From a virus, in the IMG/VR virus record IMGVR_UViG_3300042923_000281, positions 186,001 through 250,000 of that record: a stretch of DNA of 64,000 bases, one strand, 5' to 3'. Position 1 is the first letter of the stretch; each line of letters starts with the position of its first letter. The position numbers and the translations under genes are program-made. This document shows positions 49,161 to 56,968 of this stretch, piece by piece. The notes below the pieces were generated by a model. The model was given only the letters and a program-made list of their open reading frames with translations. It ran no database searches and was not told where the DNA came from.

Positions 49161-49784
49161 TTAAACGAATTTCCACTGGGCGAACTTGGGTGATGTCGCA
49201 TCAAGCCGTGCTCTGGCAGTTCCTAACGGAATACCGAGAGCTATTGCTGCATCGCGCACCCCAGCGTATCTCACACCGTCGATGAGGACGGGTCGCTTGA
49301 GGTGGTCTTTAGCAGAGCTCATTCGATCAAGCGTTTCTGGACTACGTTTCAACCCAGTGTTTGCTTGTCGAACAGCTTCACGGGCCTCGTCAGACACAAC
49401 GTGGCCTTTGGCGTATTGGTTACCGATGGAACGTTGACGGTTCTTCTCGATGATGTGCTCTGGAACATTACCTGGAGTCCAGCCTGGAATTGCATTGACG
49501 GCTACATTACAGCAATCTGGATCGTGCCAGTATTTATCCAGCAAAGTCTGCTCGCCACGGCGAGCCTCCTCTACAGAACTAGCGACTGCGATCTCAATGG
49601 AGATGTCATCGAGCGATGTGAACACCTCCTGCAACTTGGCGTTGTAGTGGGTGCCGTTGACTAGACTGTTACGATGAACGTGAAAGCGTTCTTGCAAGTT
49701 CTGAGTAGAACCTACGTAGAATCGACCGGTCGGATTGTGAATAATGGCGTACGCACCAGGTGCTTTAGCAAGTGGAGATCCCAT
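49161..49784 (-). CDS. GIY-YIG homing endonuclease
   Basis: 207 residues, GAGGA ribosome site. GAYAIIHNPTGRFYVGST is the GIY-x-YVG nuclease signature, with the catalytic R in QNLQERFHVHR and E in RRGEQTLLDKYW. The C-terminal half has NUMOD-like DNA-binding repeats (VSDEAREAVRQANTG) and a helix-turn-helix region (GVRDAAIALGIPLGTAR). Free-standing seg-type enzymes cut related genomes lacking the gene, usually in an adjacent locus, here probably the polymerase or SSB-like gene. It has its own TACATTAT box. Confidence 0.9.
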   Translation of the reverse strand: MGSPLAKAPGAYAIIHNPTGRFYVGSTQNLQERFHVHRNSLVNGTHYNAKLQEVFTSLDDISIEIAVASSVEEARRGEQTLLDKYWHDPDCCNVAVNAIPGWTPGNVPEHIIEKNRQRSIGNQYAKGHVVSDEAREAVRQANTGLKRSPETLDRMSSAKDHLKRPVLIDGVRYAGVRDAAIALGIPLGTARARLDATSPKFAQWKFV

Positions 49785-49817
49785 GACAGATCCTCGTTAA
49801 TGGTTTACTCACTTAGT

Positions 49818-49825
49818 ATAATGTA
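49818..49825 (-). promoter_or_regulatory. Promoter-like box TACATTAT
   Basis: Context GGCGATACATTATACTA, 34 nt upstream of the homing endonuclease start. Confidence 0.65.
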
Positions 49826-49869
49826 TCGCCATATCGAGGTCGAGCAGAACGCCGTCAGGGTATAAGAGT

Positions 49870-49899
49870 CGACACAGGACCAAGACTGGTCCTGTGTCG
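49870..49899 (-). terminator. Terminator after the SSB-like gene
   Basis: A 13-bp perfect stem (cgacacaggacca/tggtcctgtgtcg) with a 4-nt loop, 23 nt beyond the stop; TCTTATA follows. Confidence 0.65.
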
Positions 49900-49922
49900 A
49901 TGCTGGCTATGTCGGGCTCGTT

Positions 49923-50708
49923 TTAAAGAGGCACGTCGTCACTGAAGTCAAAGCCAGTGCCGCCAGATACCTGCGCAGGCGCTTGAGACTGACCACCACC
50001 GTTGCCACCCCAACCACCACCGCCGGAATTACCGCCGCCGTTGTTGTTGCCGCCCCAGTTATTACCCCCGCCACCTTGACGGTTACCGCCACCACCATTA
50101 CCGCCCCACTGGCCACCGCCACCGTTGTTCTGCTCACGGCGCTGCATCCAGGCTGGCTTGGCGTAGTTCTTCTCGATCACGACTGGCAGGTATTCACGAA
50201 CGACGTCGATCCAACCCAGGCAGTACAGTTTCGAGGCCACGTCTACCGGCATGCTGCCTTGGCCATCACGGAACTGATGGTAGGTGCAGTCGAGGAACGG
50301 GAATTCGATCAGCGGACGGTTTTTACCGGCACTGATGCAGATGGAGATCACGCCTTCGTTCGTCTTCTCGAGCTTGATCATGCTCATGATGGACGGGTTC
50401 GGATCACGCTTCTTATCAACGAAGCGGTGGCCTTTGTTGTCCAGGAAGACAATGGTCGGGCCGTTCGAGTTGGCCACGAGTTCCAGAGCGCGAAGGACCG
50501 AGAAGAACGCACGGTTAGACAACGCCGCTTCGATCTTGCCATGGTTCTTGTCGTTCGGTACACGGGTCTTCACGACCAGACGCGGGTTGTTTTCGTAGTA
50601 AGCCGGACGCAGAGTAGGCTCGCCTTCCATGCCGTCTTGCTTCTTCGCTTTGAGGGCCAGGGAAGGGTCGTCCAGGATTGTTTCCGGACGCGCGTTCTGT
50701 TCGCTCAT
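49923..50708 (-). CDS. Single-stranded DNA-binding protein, SSB-like
   Basis: 261 residues, GGAG ribosome site. An N-terminal ~190-residue beta-rich domain is followed by a glycine/asparagine-rich linker (about 193-245) and an acidic tip FDFSDDVPL, which mimics the DDDIPF tail that SSB proteins use to recruit partners. The fold of the first domain cannot be confirmed as OB from sequence alone. It would coat DNA during replication in the nucleus. It shares a block with the helicase and SbcD-like nuclease. Confidence 0.75.
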   Translation of the reverse strand: MSEQNARPETILDDPSLALKAKKQDGMEGEPTLRPAYYENNPRLVVKTRVPNDKNHGKIEAALSNRAFFSVLRALELVANSNGPTIVFLDNKGHRFVDKKRDPNPSIMSMIKLEKTNEGVISICISAGKNRPLIEFPFLDCTYHQFRDGQGSMPVDVASKLYCLGWIDVVREYLPVVIEKNYAKPAWMQRREQNNGGGGQWGGNGGGGNRQGGGGNNWGGNNNGGGNSGGGGWGGNGGGQSQAPAQVSGGTGFDFSDDVPL

Positions 50709-50792
50709 CTAGTGTTACTCCAAACCAAAAATTGTGATCGGCTTCTATTCAAAAGATAGGACCTAGGCGTTTCTTTTTACCCGCCGGTTCCC

Positions 50793-51662
50793 CTAGCCTT
50801 TCGAGTAAAGATTGATCACCAGTCTTTCAAGCTCGGGCTCGTAAGCCTTCTTGACCGATTGGATGATGTAGTCTTTTGTCGTCATGGCATGCCAGCGGTT
50901 TTTCTGAGCGATGTCGAGCATGATCCTCCGGAACTTGATCGGGAAGCCTGTGAACAGGTTACCGTTGTCTCCGAAGAACTGAAGCGTCATCCGATCAAAC
51001 GGAATGTGCGACAACTCTTTACCATTGGTAAGCTTGGTGTACCACATTGCTGGAGGCTTAGTGGCGCCGGTATGCGATTCAAGCAGGGTGATGGCTGCGA
51101 ACTTGTAACGCTGCAAGAGATCCACGGCGTAGTTCGACAGCAACAGCACCTTACGGGCGTCCGGTGGCAACTCCATATCGGTCTCGATAGGGCGAATGTG
51201 CGGATGCTCGTGCAGGAGTCGACGAAACTCAATGACTGTGTTCTCTTCACGTAGCGCTGCGTAGCGCTGACGATCGGTGTTCGCGTTCTTGAGGATGCCG
51301 TACTGGAACTTGCGAGGCAGGTCCCGGTAGTTACATAGATAAGGCTGGACTTTCACCCGACCTTTGGAGACCAGTGCCACCGCTTGCTCAATGGTGGTCA
51401 ACTCATTCACCAGGCTGAAGGCCAAGTCTTCTGGAAAGACCGCGCTGAGCTGCTCAGCGTCAATGGCCCCGACCATGTTCCGGATCAGGGTCCGGATGTT
51501 GACGTACAGGACGTCCACGTTGTGAATGATGGGCTTCGGGTTGTGGTTATCCTCAAGGATGCCAAAGGCACCCTCGAGGGCCAGACTGGTACCGATAGAG
51601 ACGGGGATCTGCCCCAGCTCACGGCCTGACAGCGCCGCTTGGGCACTAGGATCACTGATCAT
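50793..51662 (-). CDS. Unknown protein coupled to the SbcD-like nuclease
   Basis: 289 residues, AAGGAGG ribosome site. No Walker motif, so it is not an SbcC-type ATPase. Mixed alpha/beta sequence. Its start overlaps the nuclease stop as ATGA (51659-51662), which suggests equimolar production and possibly a complex. Confidence 0.7.
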   Translation of the reverse strand: MISDPSAQAALSGRELGQIPVSIGTSLALEGAFGILEDNHNPKPIIHNVDVLYVNIRTLIRNMVGAIDAEQLSAVFPEDLAFSLVNELTTIEQAVALVSKGRVKVQPYLCNYRDLPRKFQYGILKNANTDRQRYAALREENTVIEFRRLLHEHPHIRPIETDMELPPDARKVLLLSNYAVDLLQRYKFAAITLLESHTGATKPPAMWYTKLTNGKELSHIPFDRMTLQFFGDNGNLFTGFPIKFRRIMLDIAQKNRWHAMTTKDYIIQSVKKAYEPELERLVINLYSKG

Positions 51663-52786
51663 GCCGCCTCCTTAAATTTGTCCAGGACAGCAAGGACCTT
51701 CTGTGCTCGAGCATCGGACACGTCAACACCTTGACGCGCCATCCGTTCAGACACGAGGTGGCCAATGTTGGTTGGGGTGATACTGATCGGTTTAACCACC
51801 GGAGCCTGCTGTTGAGTCAGGACTACTTCTTCCTGAGTCTTCAGATCATCCTGCTGTGTGGTCAAGCGGAACTGAGGGAACCGCTTACGCAGATCCTTCA
51901 ACCCGTACTGCACCGTACCGCCCCGCTGAATCAGCAGTCGGAAGTTCGACTGGTCTGGTTCATTCTCATATTGCGCCAAGAGGTTGATAGTCTCATCAAT
52001 GTCTTGGTTACGGCAGTCCAGCGTCTTATAGATGCGGGCACCGACGTTTTCAACGAACCAATGGTAATTACCGGCAGGCGAGATGCACGCCCTGTAATGT
52101 CCCTTCGGCGCTTCCTCACCGTGTGACAACCGATCAAAGGACCCTTGGGCCAAGATGACCGAGGAGTACGCTGAGAGGGCACGCTCAGTGCGGATGTGCA
52201 CATGGCCAATGCCAATGAAATGACGGACCAGTGCAAGGTACGCTTGGCTGTTGTGGTTCTTGCTCGACTCAATCGGCAACTGGTAATCGAAGGCACCGTG
52301 CATACAGCCCACGTCTACCTTGTCCAGCCCATGGATCGAGAGGAGTTCTTGGACCTGAGTCCATGTAACACTGGCGTCAGCGTTCCACTCATCCGGCACG
52401 TACAGCACGCTCAGGTTGTCCAGCTCTGCAATCACCTCAATACTCAATGTATCGACGTAGCGCAGGTTAGCAGGATTGTCCAGCGTGTTGTTGACGTTGA
52501 CGAACTGTTTCGACTGGCGCCAGTCATGGCTTGGAGTGCCTTCGAGGACCCGTACGATGATGTCGCGTTTCGCACAGATACGAAGAAGATCACCGATCCA
52601 CTCTTGGATGGCGTCCACCTCATCCTGAGGTAGGCTCATCAGGCGGTCAAAGACATCGCCTGCAAAGAAGATGACATCGAGCTTGCCCGTCTGCTCATCA
52701 TCCGGAAACGCCTTGCGGAGGTTCTCGATGATGTGGTACGTGTTGGTACGTGGGTGGGCTAAGTGGATATCGGAGATGAACGCCAT
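51659..52786 (-). CDS. SbcD/Mre11-like nuclease
   Basis: 375 residues from the ATG at 52786, 7 nt after the upstream stop; the longer frame overlaps that gene and is rejected. FISDIHL (D6, H8), AGDVFD (D44, D47), EGTPSHD (H87, D88), a C-M-H-G element and IGHVHIR give all five metallophosphoesterase motifs in order, with N replaced by S in the usual GNHD. This family trims DNA ends in recombination and repair. T4 gp47 is the functional parallel; a gp46/SbcC partner is not in the window. Confidence 0.85.
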   Translation of the reverse strand: MAFISDIHLAHPRTNTYHIIENLRKAFPDDEQTGKLDVIFFAGDVFDRLMSLPQDEVDAIQEWIGDLLRICAKRDIIVRVLEGTPSHDWRQSKQFVNVNNTLDNPANLRYVDTLSIEVIAELDNLSVLYVPDEWNADASVTWTQVQELLSIHGLDKVDVGCMHGAFDYQLPIESSKNHNSQAYLALVRHFIGIGHVHIRTERALSAYSSVILAQGSFDRLSHGEEAPKGHYRACISPAGNYHWFVENVGARIYKTLDCRNQDIDETINLLAQYENEPDQSNFRLLIQRGGTVQYGLKDLRKRFPQFRLTTQQDDLKTQEEVVLTQQQAPVVKPISITPTNIGHLVSERMARQGVDVSDARAQKVLAVLDKFKEAA

Positions 52787-52793
52787 GAGTCTT

Positions 52794-53390
52794 TCAGAGC
52801 GGTTCGATGTCGTCGTCTTCAATCTCATCGAGGGTTTTCCTGACCGGAGTGGAATCAGTCTCGGCTTCGCCGCTGATCTGGCCGAGTTGACGGGCCACTT
52901 CAGGAGCATCTTCACCGAACATGCGTTCCAGCGGGATGTTGTAACGGCGGTAGATCTTGGCCCACATCAGGCTGTAGACCGCGGAGATCGCGTCAGCCGG
53001 ACTGTAGTTCAACGCCATGAGGCGGTTGACGAAACCGTCGATCACCATGCCTGGGGCGTTGGTGGATACCTGAGCATCGTACTCAGCGCTGAGTTCACCA
53101 ATGTCCGTTTCCGGCCGCGCATGAATCGAGCGGATGGTCATCGGAGTCGGGGAGATCAACGGTGGAACGGTGAACAGGATCTTGGCAGGGTTGCCGTTTT
53201 CGAACACGTCGATCATGCGGTTGGCATGACCTGCGGCAGCGACATAGATGTCAACGCGCACGTTTTCGTTAGTGCCATTCGGCACAAGGTGAGGCAGTAG
53301 ACGCTGGATGAAGTCACGCTCGTTCATCTTAGCGTTGGCTTCTTTGTCCATCTGATCCAGACGTTTGAAATCGTCGTCGGTAAGCTGCAT
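52794..53390 (-). CDS. Unknown protein
   Basis: 198 residues, GGAGAG ribosome site. Helical with an acidic C-terminus (TLDEIEDDDIEPL) similar in character to a protein-interaction tail. It lies directly upstream of the nuclease and may be its operon partner. No motif. Confidence 0.65.
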   Translation of the reverse strand: MQLTDDDFKRLDQMDKEANAKMNERDFIQRLLPHLVPNGTNENVRVDIYVAAAGHANRMIDVFENGNPAKILFTVPPLISPTPMTIRSIHARPETDIGELSAEYDAQVSTNAPGMVIDGFVNRLMALNYSPADAISAVYSLMWAKIYRRYNIPLERMFGEDAPEVARQLGQISGEAETDSTPVRKTLDEIEDDDIEPL

Positions 53391-53410
53391 GACAGTCTCT
53401 CCGTAAAAGA

Positions 53411-53428
53411 GGGAGGCCGAAGCCTCCC
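53411..53428 (-). terminator. UUCG-loop terminator after 53441-54268
   Basis: Minus strand GGGAGGC-TTCG-GCCTCCC then TCTTTTACGG. Confidence 0.8.
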
Positions 53429-53440
53429 CCAGTGCAGGAC

Positions 53441-54268
53441 TTAGTGAACGATCGGAGCTTCCGACGCCGACTGTGCAGGATCAGCAGCAGGCGCTTCGAC
53501 CACCGGAGCAGCTGCACCAGCAACTTGTTCCAGGGCTTGCTTGGCGCCGGCCTGAGCGTCTTTGCGGAAGGTCTCGAGATGCACGTCTTCTACGACGTAG
53601 TACGGACGACCGATGCTTGCGCCGAAACCGGCCAGCAGGTTACCGAACACTTCAGGGATCATTTCGCCCTGCATGCTTTCGGACATCTTCTCGCCAGTCA
53701 CCCACTCACCGGTGTCAGTGAGTTGCTCTTCAACCAGCACGCCGCCTTCTTCCAGCAGAGTCACGCGGATTGCGCCTGGGATTGGCTGCTCGATAACAAC
53801 CAGCTCAGGGGTGCGGTGCTGCGAAGCACGGGCCTTGAAGGCGATGGCGTTGGCACCGGCGATCAGGATACGCTGGCAGATGCTGTCGATCATGACCGGA
53901 TCGCTGAACAGACGGTCGATGTGGGCCGCAGTCATGTCGACGATGTTGCGCTGGATGTTCAGCAGAGCGTTGTTGGCGCTTTCCAGAGCGTGCTCGACGG
54001 TTTCCAGGCGGGAGCCTTGGTCAGCCAGCAGGTCTTCCAGTTTGGCGATACGGGCTTCTTGCAGGAACTCACGCGCTTCGCCGGCTTCAGCAACCAATAC
54101 TTCGGTCACGGTTTCGCGCAGCTGAGCACCACCACGAGTCACGGTGTAGCTGTCACCGACAACCAGTTCGTCTGCACGAACATCGGTGCCGTCATCGCGC
54201 TGGAAGACTTGACTGGCCAGCATGAGGATCGGGCCGTTTTGGGTGTTCAGCTTAACAACTTGGGACAT
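53441..54268 (-). CDS. Unknown coiled-coil protein
   Basis: 275 residues, AGGAG ribosome site. A beta-rich N-terminal ~65 residues, a coiled coil (about 68-115, LEDLLADQGSRLETVEHALE), a central beta domain and a disordered alanine/proline tail. Probably oligomeric. Function unknown; located between chimallin/polymerase and the nuclease genes, so likely an early or middle protein. Confidence 0.65.
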   Translation of the reverse strand: MSQVVKLNTQNGPILMLASQVFQRDDGTDVRADELVVGDSYTVTRGGAQLRETVTEVLVAEAGEAREFLQEARIAKLEDLLADQGSRLETVEHALESANNALLNIQRNIVDMTAAHIDRLFSDPVMIDSICQRILIAGANAIAFKARASQHRTPELVVIEQPIPGAIRVTLLEEGGVLVEEQLTDTGEWVTGEKMSESMQGEMIPEVFGNLLAGFGASIGRPYYVVEDVHLETFRKDAQAGAKQALEQVAGAAAPVVEAPAADPAQSASEAPIVH

Positions 54269-54277
54269 GGATCACTC

Positions 54278-54703
54278 CTAGGTAGTAAGAAGGTCAGCCA
54301 GAATGAATGGCTTACCGTCATTTTGCAGATCGATGATGCTGCGAATTTTGGAATCGGATGACGTCACTACGTGTTGAATGTCAATCGACTTGTCACCGTC
54401 TCGTAGGATAGCACCGATTTGTAAATCAATACTGGGTCCTTTGACTACGGTGTTGACATCGAGGGTCACTTCATCGAACAGACGCTCGAAGTAGCTCTCG
54501 AGTACGTCCCTGACCTCGTCTTCGAGGCCTGAGGGGTTGTTTCCGAGTCGACTGATGATATCCCCCAGACTGACGATTGCACCCCGATACATGTCGGACT
54601 GCGAGCGCTGAGAGATATAGAAATTGGTCAGGGCTTCATCGGCCTTGATGGTCAAATCGGTAGCAAATCCAACACTACCCAAGACCGGGATGACACGTGC
54701 CAT
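54278..54703 (-). CDS. Unknown small protein
   Basis: 141 residues from the ATG at 54703, with GGAG 6 nt upstream; the longer frame runs into the terminator region. It ends 9 nt before the coiled-coil gene and is co-transcribed with it. No motif recognised. Confidence 0.65.
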   Translation of the reverse strand: MARVIPVLGSVGFATDLTIKADEALTNFYISQRSQSDMYRGAIVSLGDIISRLGNNPSGLEDEVRDVLESYFERLFDEVTLDVNTVVKGPSIDLQIGAILRDGDKSIDIQHVVTSSDSKIRSIIDLQNDGKPFILADLLTT

Positions 54704-54729
54704 AGGACACTCCAGACGAAAAAGAAAAG

Positions 54730-54787
54730 GGGCGAGGCGGTTGCAGAGCACATACCCATAAGGCTGTGCTCCACTTGACCCCGCTCC
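54730..54787 (-). terminator. Compound terminator after 54793-55416
   Basis: An inner stem gagcaca/tgtgctc inside a looser GC-rich outer helix, ending on the minus strand in CCCCTTTTCTTTTTC. Confidence 0.65.
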
Positions 54788-54792
54788 TTTAC

Positions 54793-55416
54793 TTACAGCG
54801 ACCCGTTGTTGGCGTCGCTTGGATCGTCCAGACCTGCATCGAGGAAGCTTTCGAAGTTAGCCCACATGCTGTCCTTCACCAAGGTTTGCTCGGCAAAGCG
54901 CAGCGGACCACGGTTGTCACCGTCACGAATGGTCAGGTACTGCGTACTCACAGCCCCGCCTTCTTCGTTAAAGGTGAACAGGCCGTCCATGACTGCTTGG
55001 TAATCTGGGTTATCCTCGCCGTGTCTACCTTGGAAGTAGTTCACGAACGAGTCACGCCAGCCATTCATCATGTCCTTCTCCAGCAGACGCTGAGCACGGG
55101 GGTTAGCCATGAGCCAGCGTTGCTGTTCCGGTCCTGCTTGCTGGAACTGACCGATCTTGAACATCGGCCGGATTTCGTCCCGGTCAAACAGGTGACTGAC
55201 CTTCCGCTTCAGGGCGTCCATCTTGCGTTCCAGTCGATCGAAGTCAAACGACTCAAACCGCTGTACCGCTCGAGTGAACATTTCACTGCCAGACAGGCCA
55301 TACGACCGTGCAGTGTTTTCCATACGCTGTCGGATAGCCGCACGGTCCTCCGATCGCGGAAGTCCGTAGTGCATGACACCGAACTCCTGATCATCAGCGT
55401 AGATAGCTATCGCCAT
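54793..55416 (-). CDS. Unknown protein downstream of RNA polymerase beta-prime N
   Basis: 207 residues from the ATG at 55416, with GAGGAG 6 nt upstream. Charged, helical, with no known motif. It lies 10 nt after the beta-prime stop and ends in a strong terminator, so it is the last gene of the chimallin-side polymerase unit. Confidence 0.65.
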   Translation of the reverse strand: MAIAIYADDQEFGVMHYGLPRSEDRAAIRQRMENTARSYGLSGSEMFTRAVQRFESFDFDRLERKMDALKRKVSHLFDRDEIRPMFKIGQFQQAGPEQQRWLMANPRAQRLLEKDMMNGWRDSFVNYFQGRHGEDNPDYQAVMDGLFTFNEEGGAVSTQYLTIRDGDNRGPLRFAEQTLVKDSMWANFESFLDAGLDDPSDANNGSL

Positions 55417-55426
55417 GGTGGTCTCC

Positions 55427-56890
55427 TCATCGTGATACTTGGTCGCCCTCGACGATCCAACTGGTAATCGTCGCAATCAACGGCGGCGGAAGCGTCGTGT
55501 TACGGGATACCGTGAAGGGTTTGTCGAGGTCCATGACACCTGTGACTGGATCATGGCGGGACATGACTTTCGCGTTCTTCAGGTCAAGCGGCAGCTCGCC
55601 CCAGAGTGCGTCACCATCAAAGTCAGCGTTCTTGTCGATCAGGTTGAGCGGCGAGATGCTGATGGTGTTGTCAGTTGGGTCCGGCTTGATCGTGTCGATC
55701 TGGTTGTAGCCAATCGAGCCACGGGTCAGCGTCGGGTTACGACCGAAGGTGGTTGGAATGGTGCCGTTCGGAGCTTCGGCTAGTAGCTCCTTGAACAACC
55801 TGTCCAGCTCAGGGTGCCAGCGTAGAGTGTTCTCGTAGATCAGGGCCTGCATCTCATTGGGGATGTACCCCTGAGTCAGCAGCTTGTTCTGCAAGTGAAC
55901 CTTAAACAGCAAGGTACTCGCGGACCACGGCATCTCCATACCGTCCTGCCGGTGAGGCTTCTGACGCGACGTAATCACCGCACGGAACCCGAAGTACGGA
56001 CGTGTACCGTAGATCAGCTTCCGTGCTACCCCAGGCTTCTTGAAGATCACCTCAGACTCGAAGGTCTTATAGTAGTCATTGAAGTGCTGGAGTGCGCTAA
56101 CAACGCGACCCTCTTTTACCGCCTGAGCCAGCTTGGGCTGATTCTCGGCAGTCTCACGGTTGTCGATCCCGATCAGGATGTGCGCGGCGTTAACCGCAGA
56201 CACCATCTTGGGGTCAGCCGTGATACGGTTGTTGGAGTTCTCTTTGATGAACCCGAGACGCGTTGGGAATGGCAGGTAATCCGAGAACGTCCGGTCGAAG
56301 TTCTCCTGCAAGAAGCGCATGATCTTTCTACGCTTACGGGCAGATGCCGAGGGACCAATTAAGCCAGCCTTAAACAGCGCTACCAGGATGGACTCGTAGT
56401 TCTCGACAAAGTGGTTGTAGCCACGGGGGATTTCCAGCTTATCCAACTTGCGCATCTTGTCAGCCGCCAGGGGAGAGGCAGCTGTGTAGCGCGGGTTGCA
56501 GAGGTACTCCAGGATGTTGAAGTTCGAATGCGTCAGGTTCTTCGAGAGAATCCGCCACACTGTCAAGTTAATGAATTTCTTGATGCCTGCCGGACATTTG
56601 ATCCACAGGAGAGTCTCCAGTGGTTTCTCAGTGATCGGCATGACCAAGCTCAGACAGTCATTACAGCGGATGCCGTAATTGTCCATGCCGTGGATGAGTC
56701 CACAGTCACAGCTCGCCGTGTTGTTCAGCGAGTCCCCGTCGAGGCTGGCATAAATCAGGTTGTTCAGCTTGAGACGGTCTGCCTCAAGATCGATGTTGAA
56801 GTCGTTCATCAGGATCGCTGGGTGCGACTGATGCATGAACATGGTGTCGTAACCCACCACGCGTAAGTAAATGCCATTACGCTTTTTCAT
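55427..56890 (-). CDS. Non-virion RNA polymerase beta-prime N-terminal subunit (phiKZ gp55-like)
   Basis: 487 residues, GGGGAGG ribosome site. NADFDGDAL (D423, D425, D427) is the catalytic magnesium-binding motif of all multisubunit RNA polymerases. C61, C63, C76 and C79 form the N-terminal zinc ribbon. The protein stops shortly after the catalytic loop; bridge helix and trigger loop are in the separate gene at 39560. Directly downstream of chimallin, as gp55 is of gp54 in phiKZ. Confidence 0.92.
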   Translation of the reverse strand: MKKRNGIYLRVVGYDTMFMHQSHPAILMNDFNIDLEADRLKLNNLIYASLDGDSLNNTASCDCGLIHGMDNYGIRCNDCLSLVMPITEKPLETLLWIKCPAGIKKFINLTVWRILSKNLTHSNFNILEYLCNPRYTAASPLAADKMRKLDKLEIPRGYNHFVENYESILVALFKAGLIGPSASARKRRKIMRFLQENFDRTFSDYLPFPTRLGFIKENSNNRITADPKMVSAVNAAHILIGIDNRETAENQPKLAQAVKEGRVVSALQHFNDYYKTFESEVIFKKPGVARKLIYGTRPYFGFRAVITSRQKPHRQDGMEMPWSASTLLFKVHLQNKLLTQGYIPNEMQALIYENTLRWHPELDRLFKELLAEAPNGTIPTTFGRNPTLTRGSIGYNQIDTIKPDPTDNTISISPLNLIDKNADFDGDALWGELPLDLKNAKVMSRHDPVTGVMDLDKPFTVSRNTTLPPPLIATITSWIVEGDQVSR

Positions 56891-56932
56891 TGACCTCCCC
56901 TAGTGCCCGGTGAAAATAAAAAGGCATAACAA

Positions 56933-56952
56933 GGGGGAGCACAGGCTCCCCC
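56933..56952 (-). terminator. Terminator after chimallin
   Basis: An 8-bp stem gggggagc/gctccccc with loop acag, followed by TTGTTATGCCTTTTTATTTT on the minus strand; sits between chimallin and the polymerase gene. Confidence 0.8.
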
Positions 56953-56968
56953 AAGCTATGAACGTCAG

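Noticed and set aside
50793-51662. SbcC-type ATPase partner of the nuclease
   Set aside because: No Walker A or coiled coil; too short for the family.
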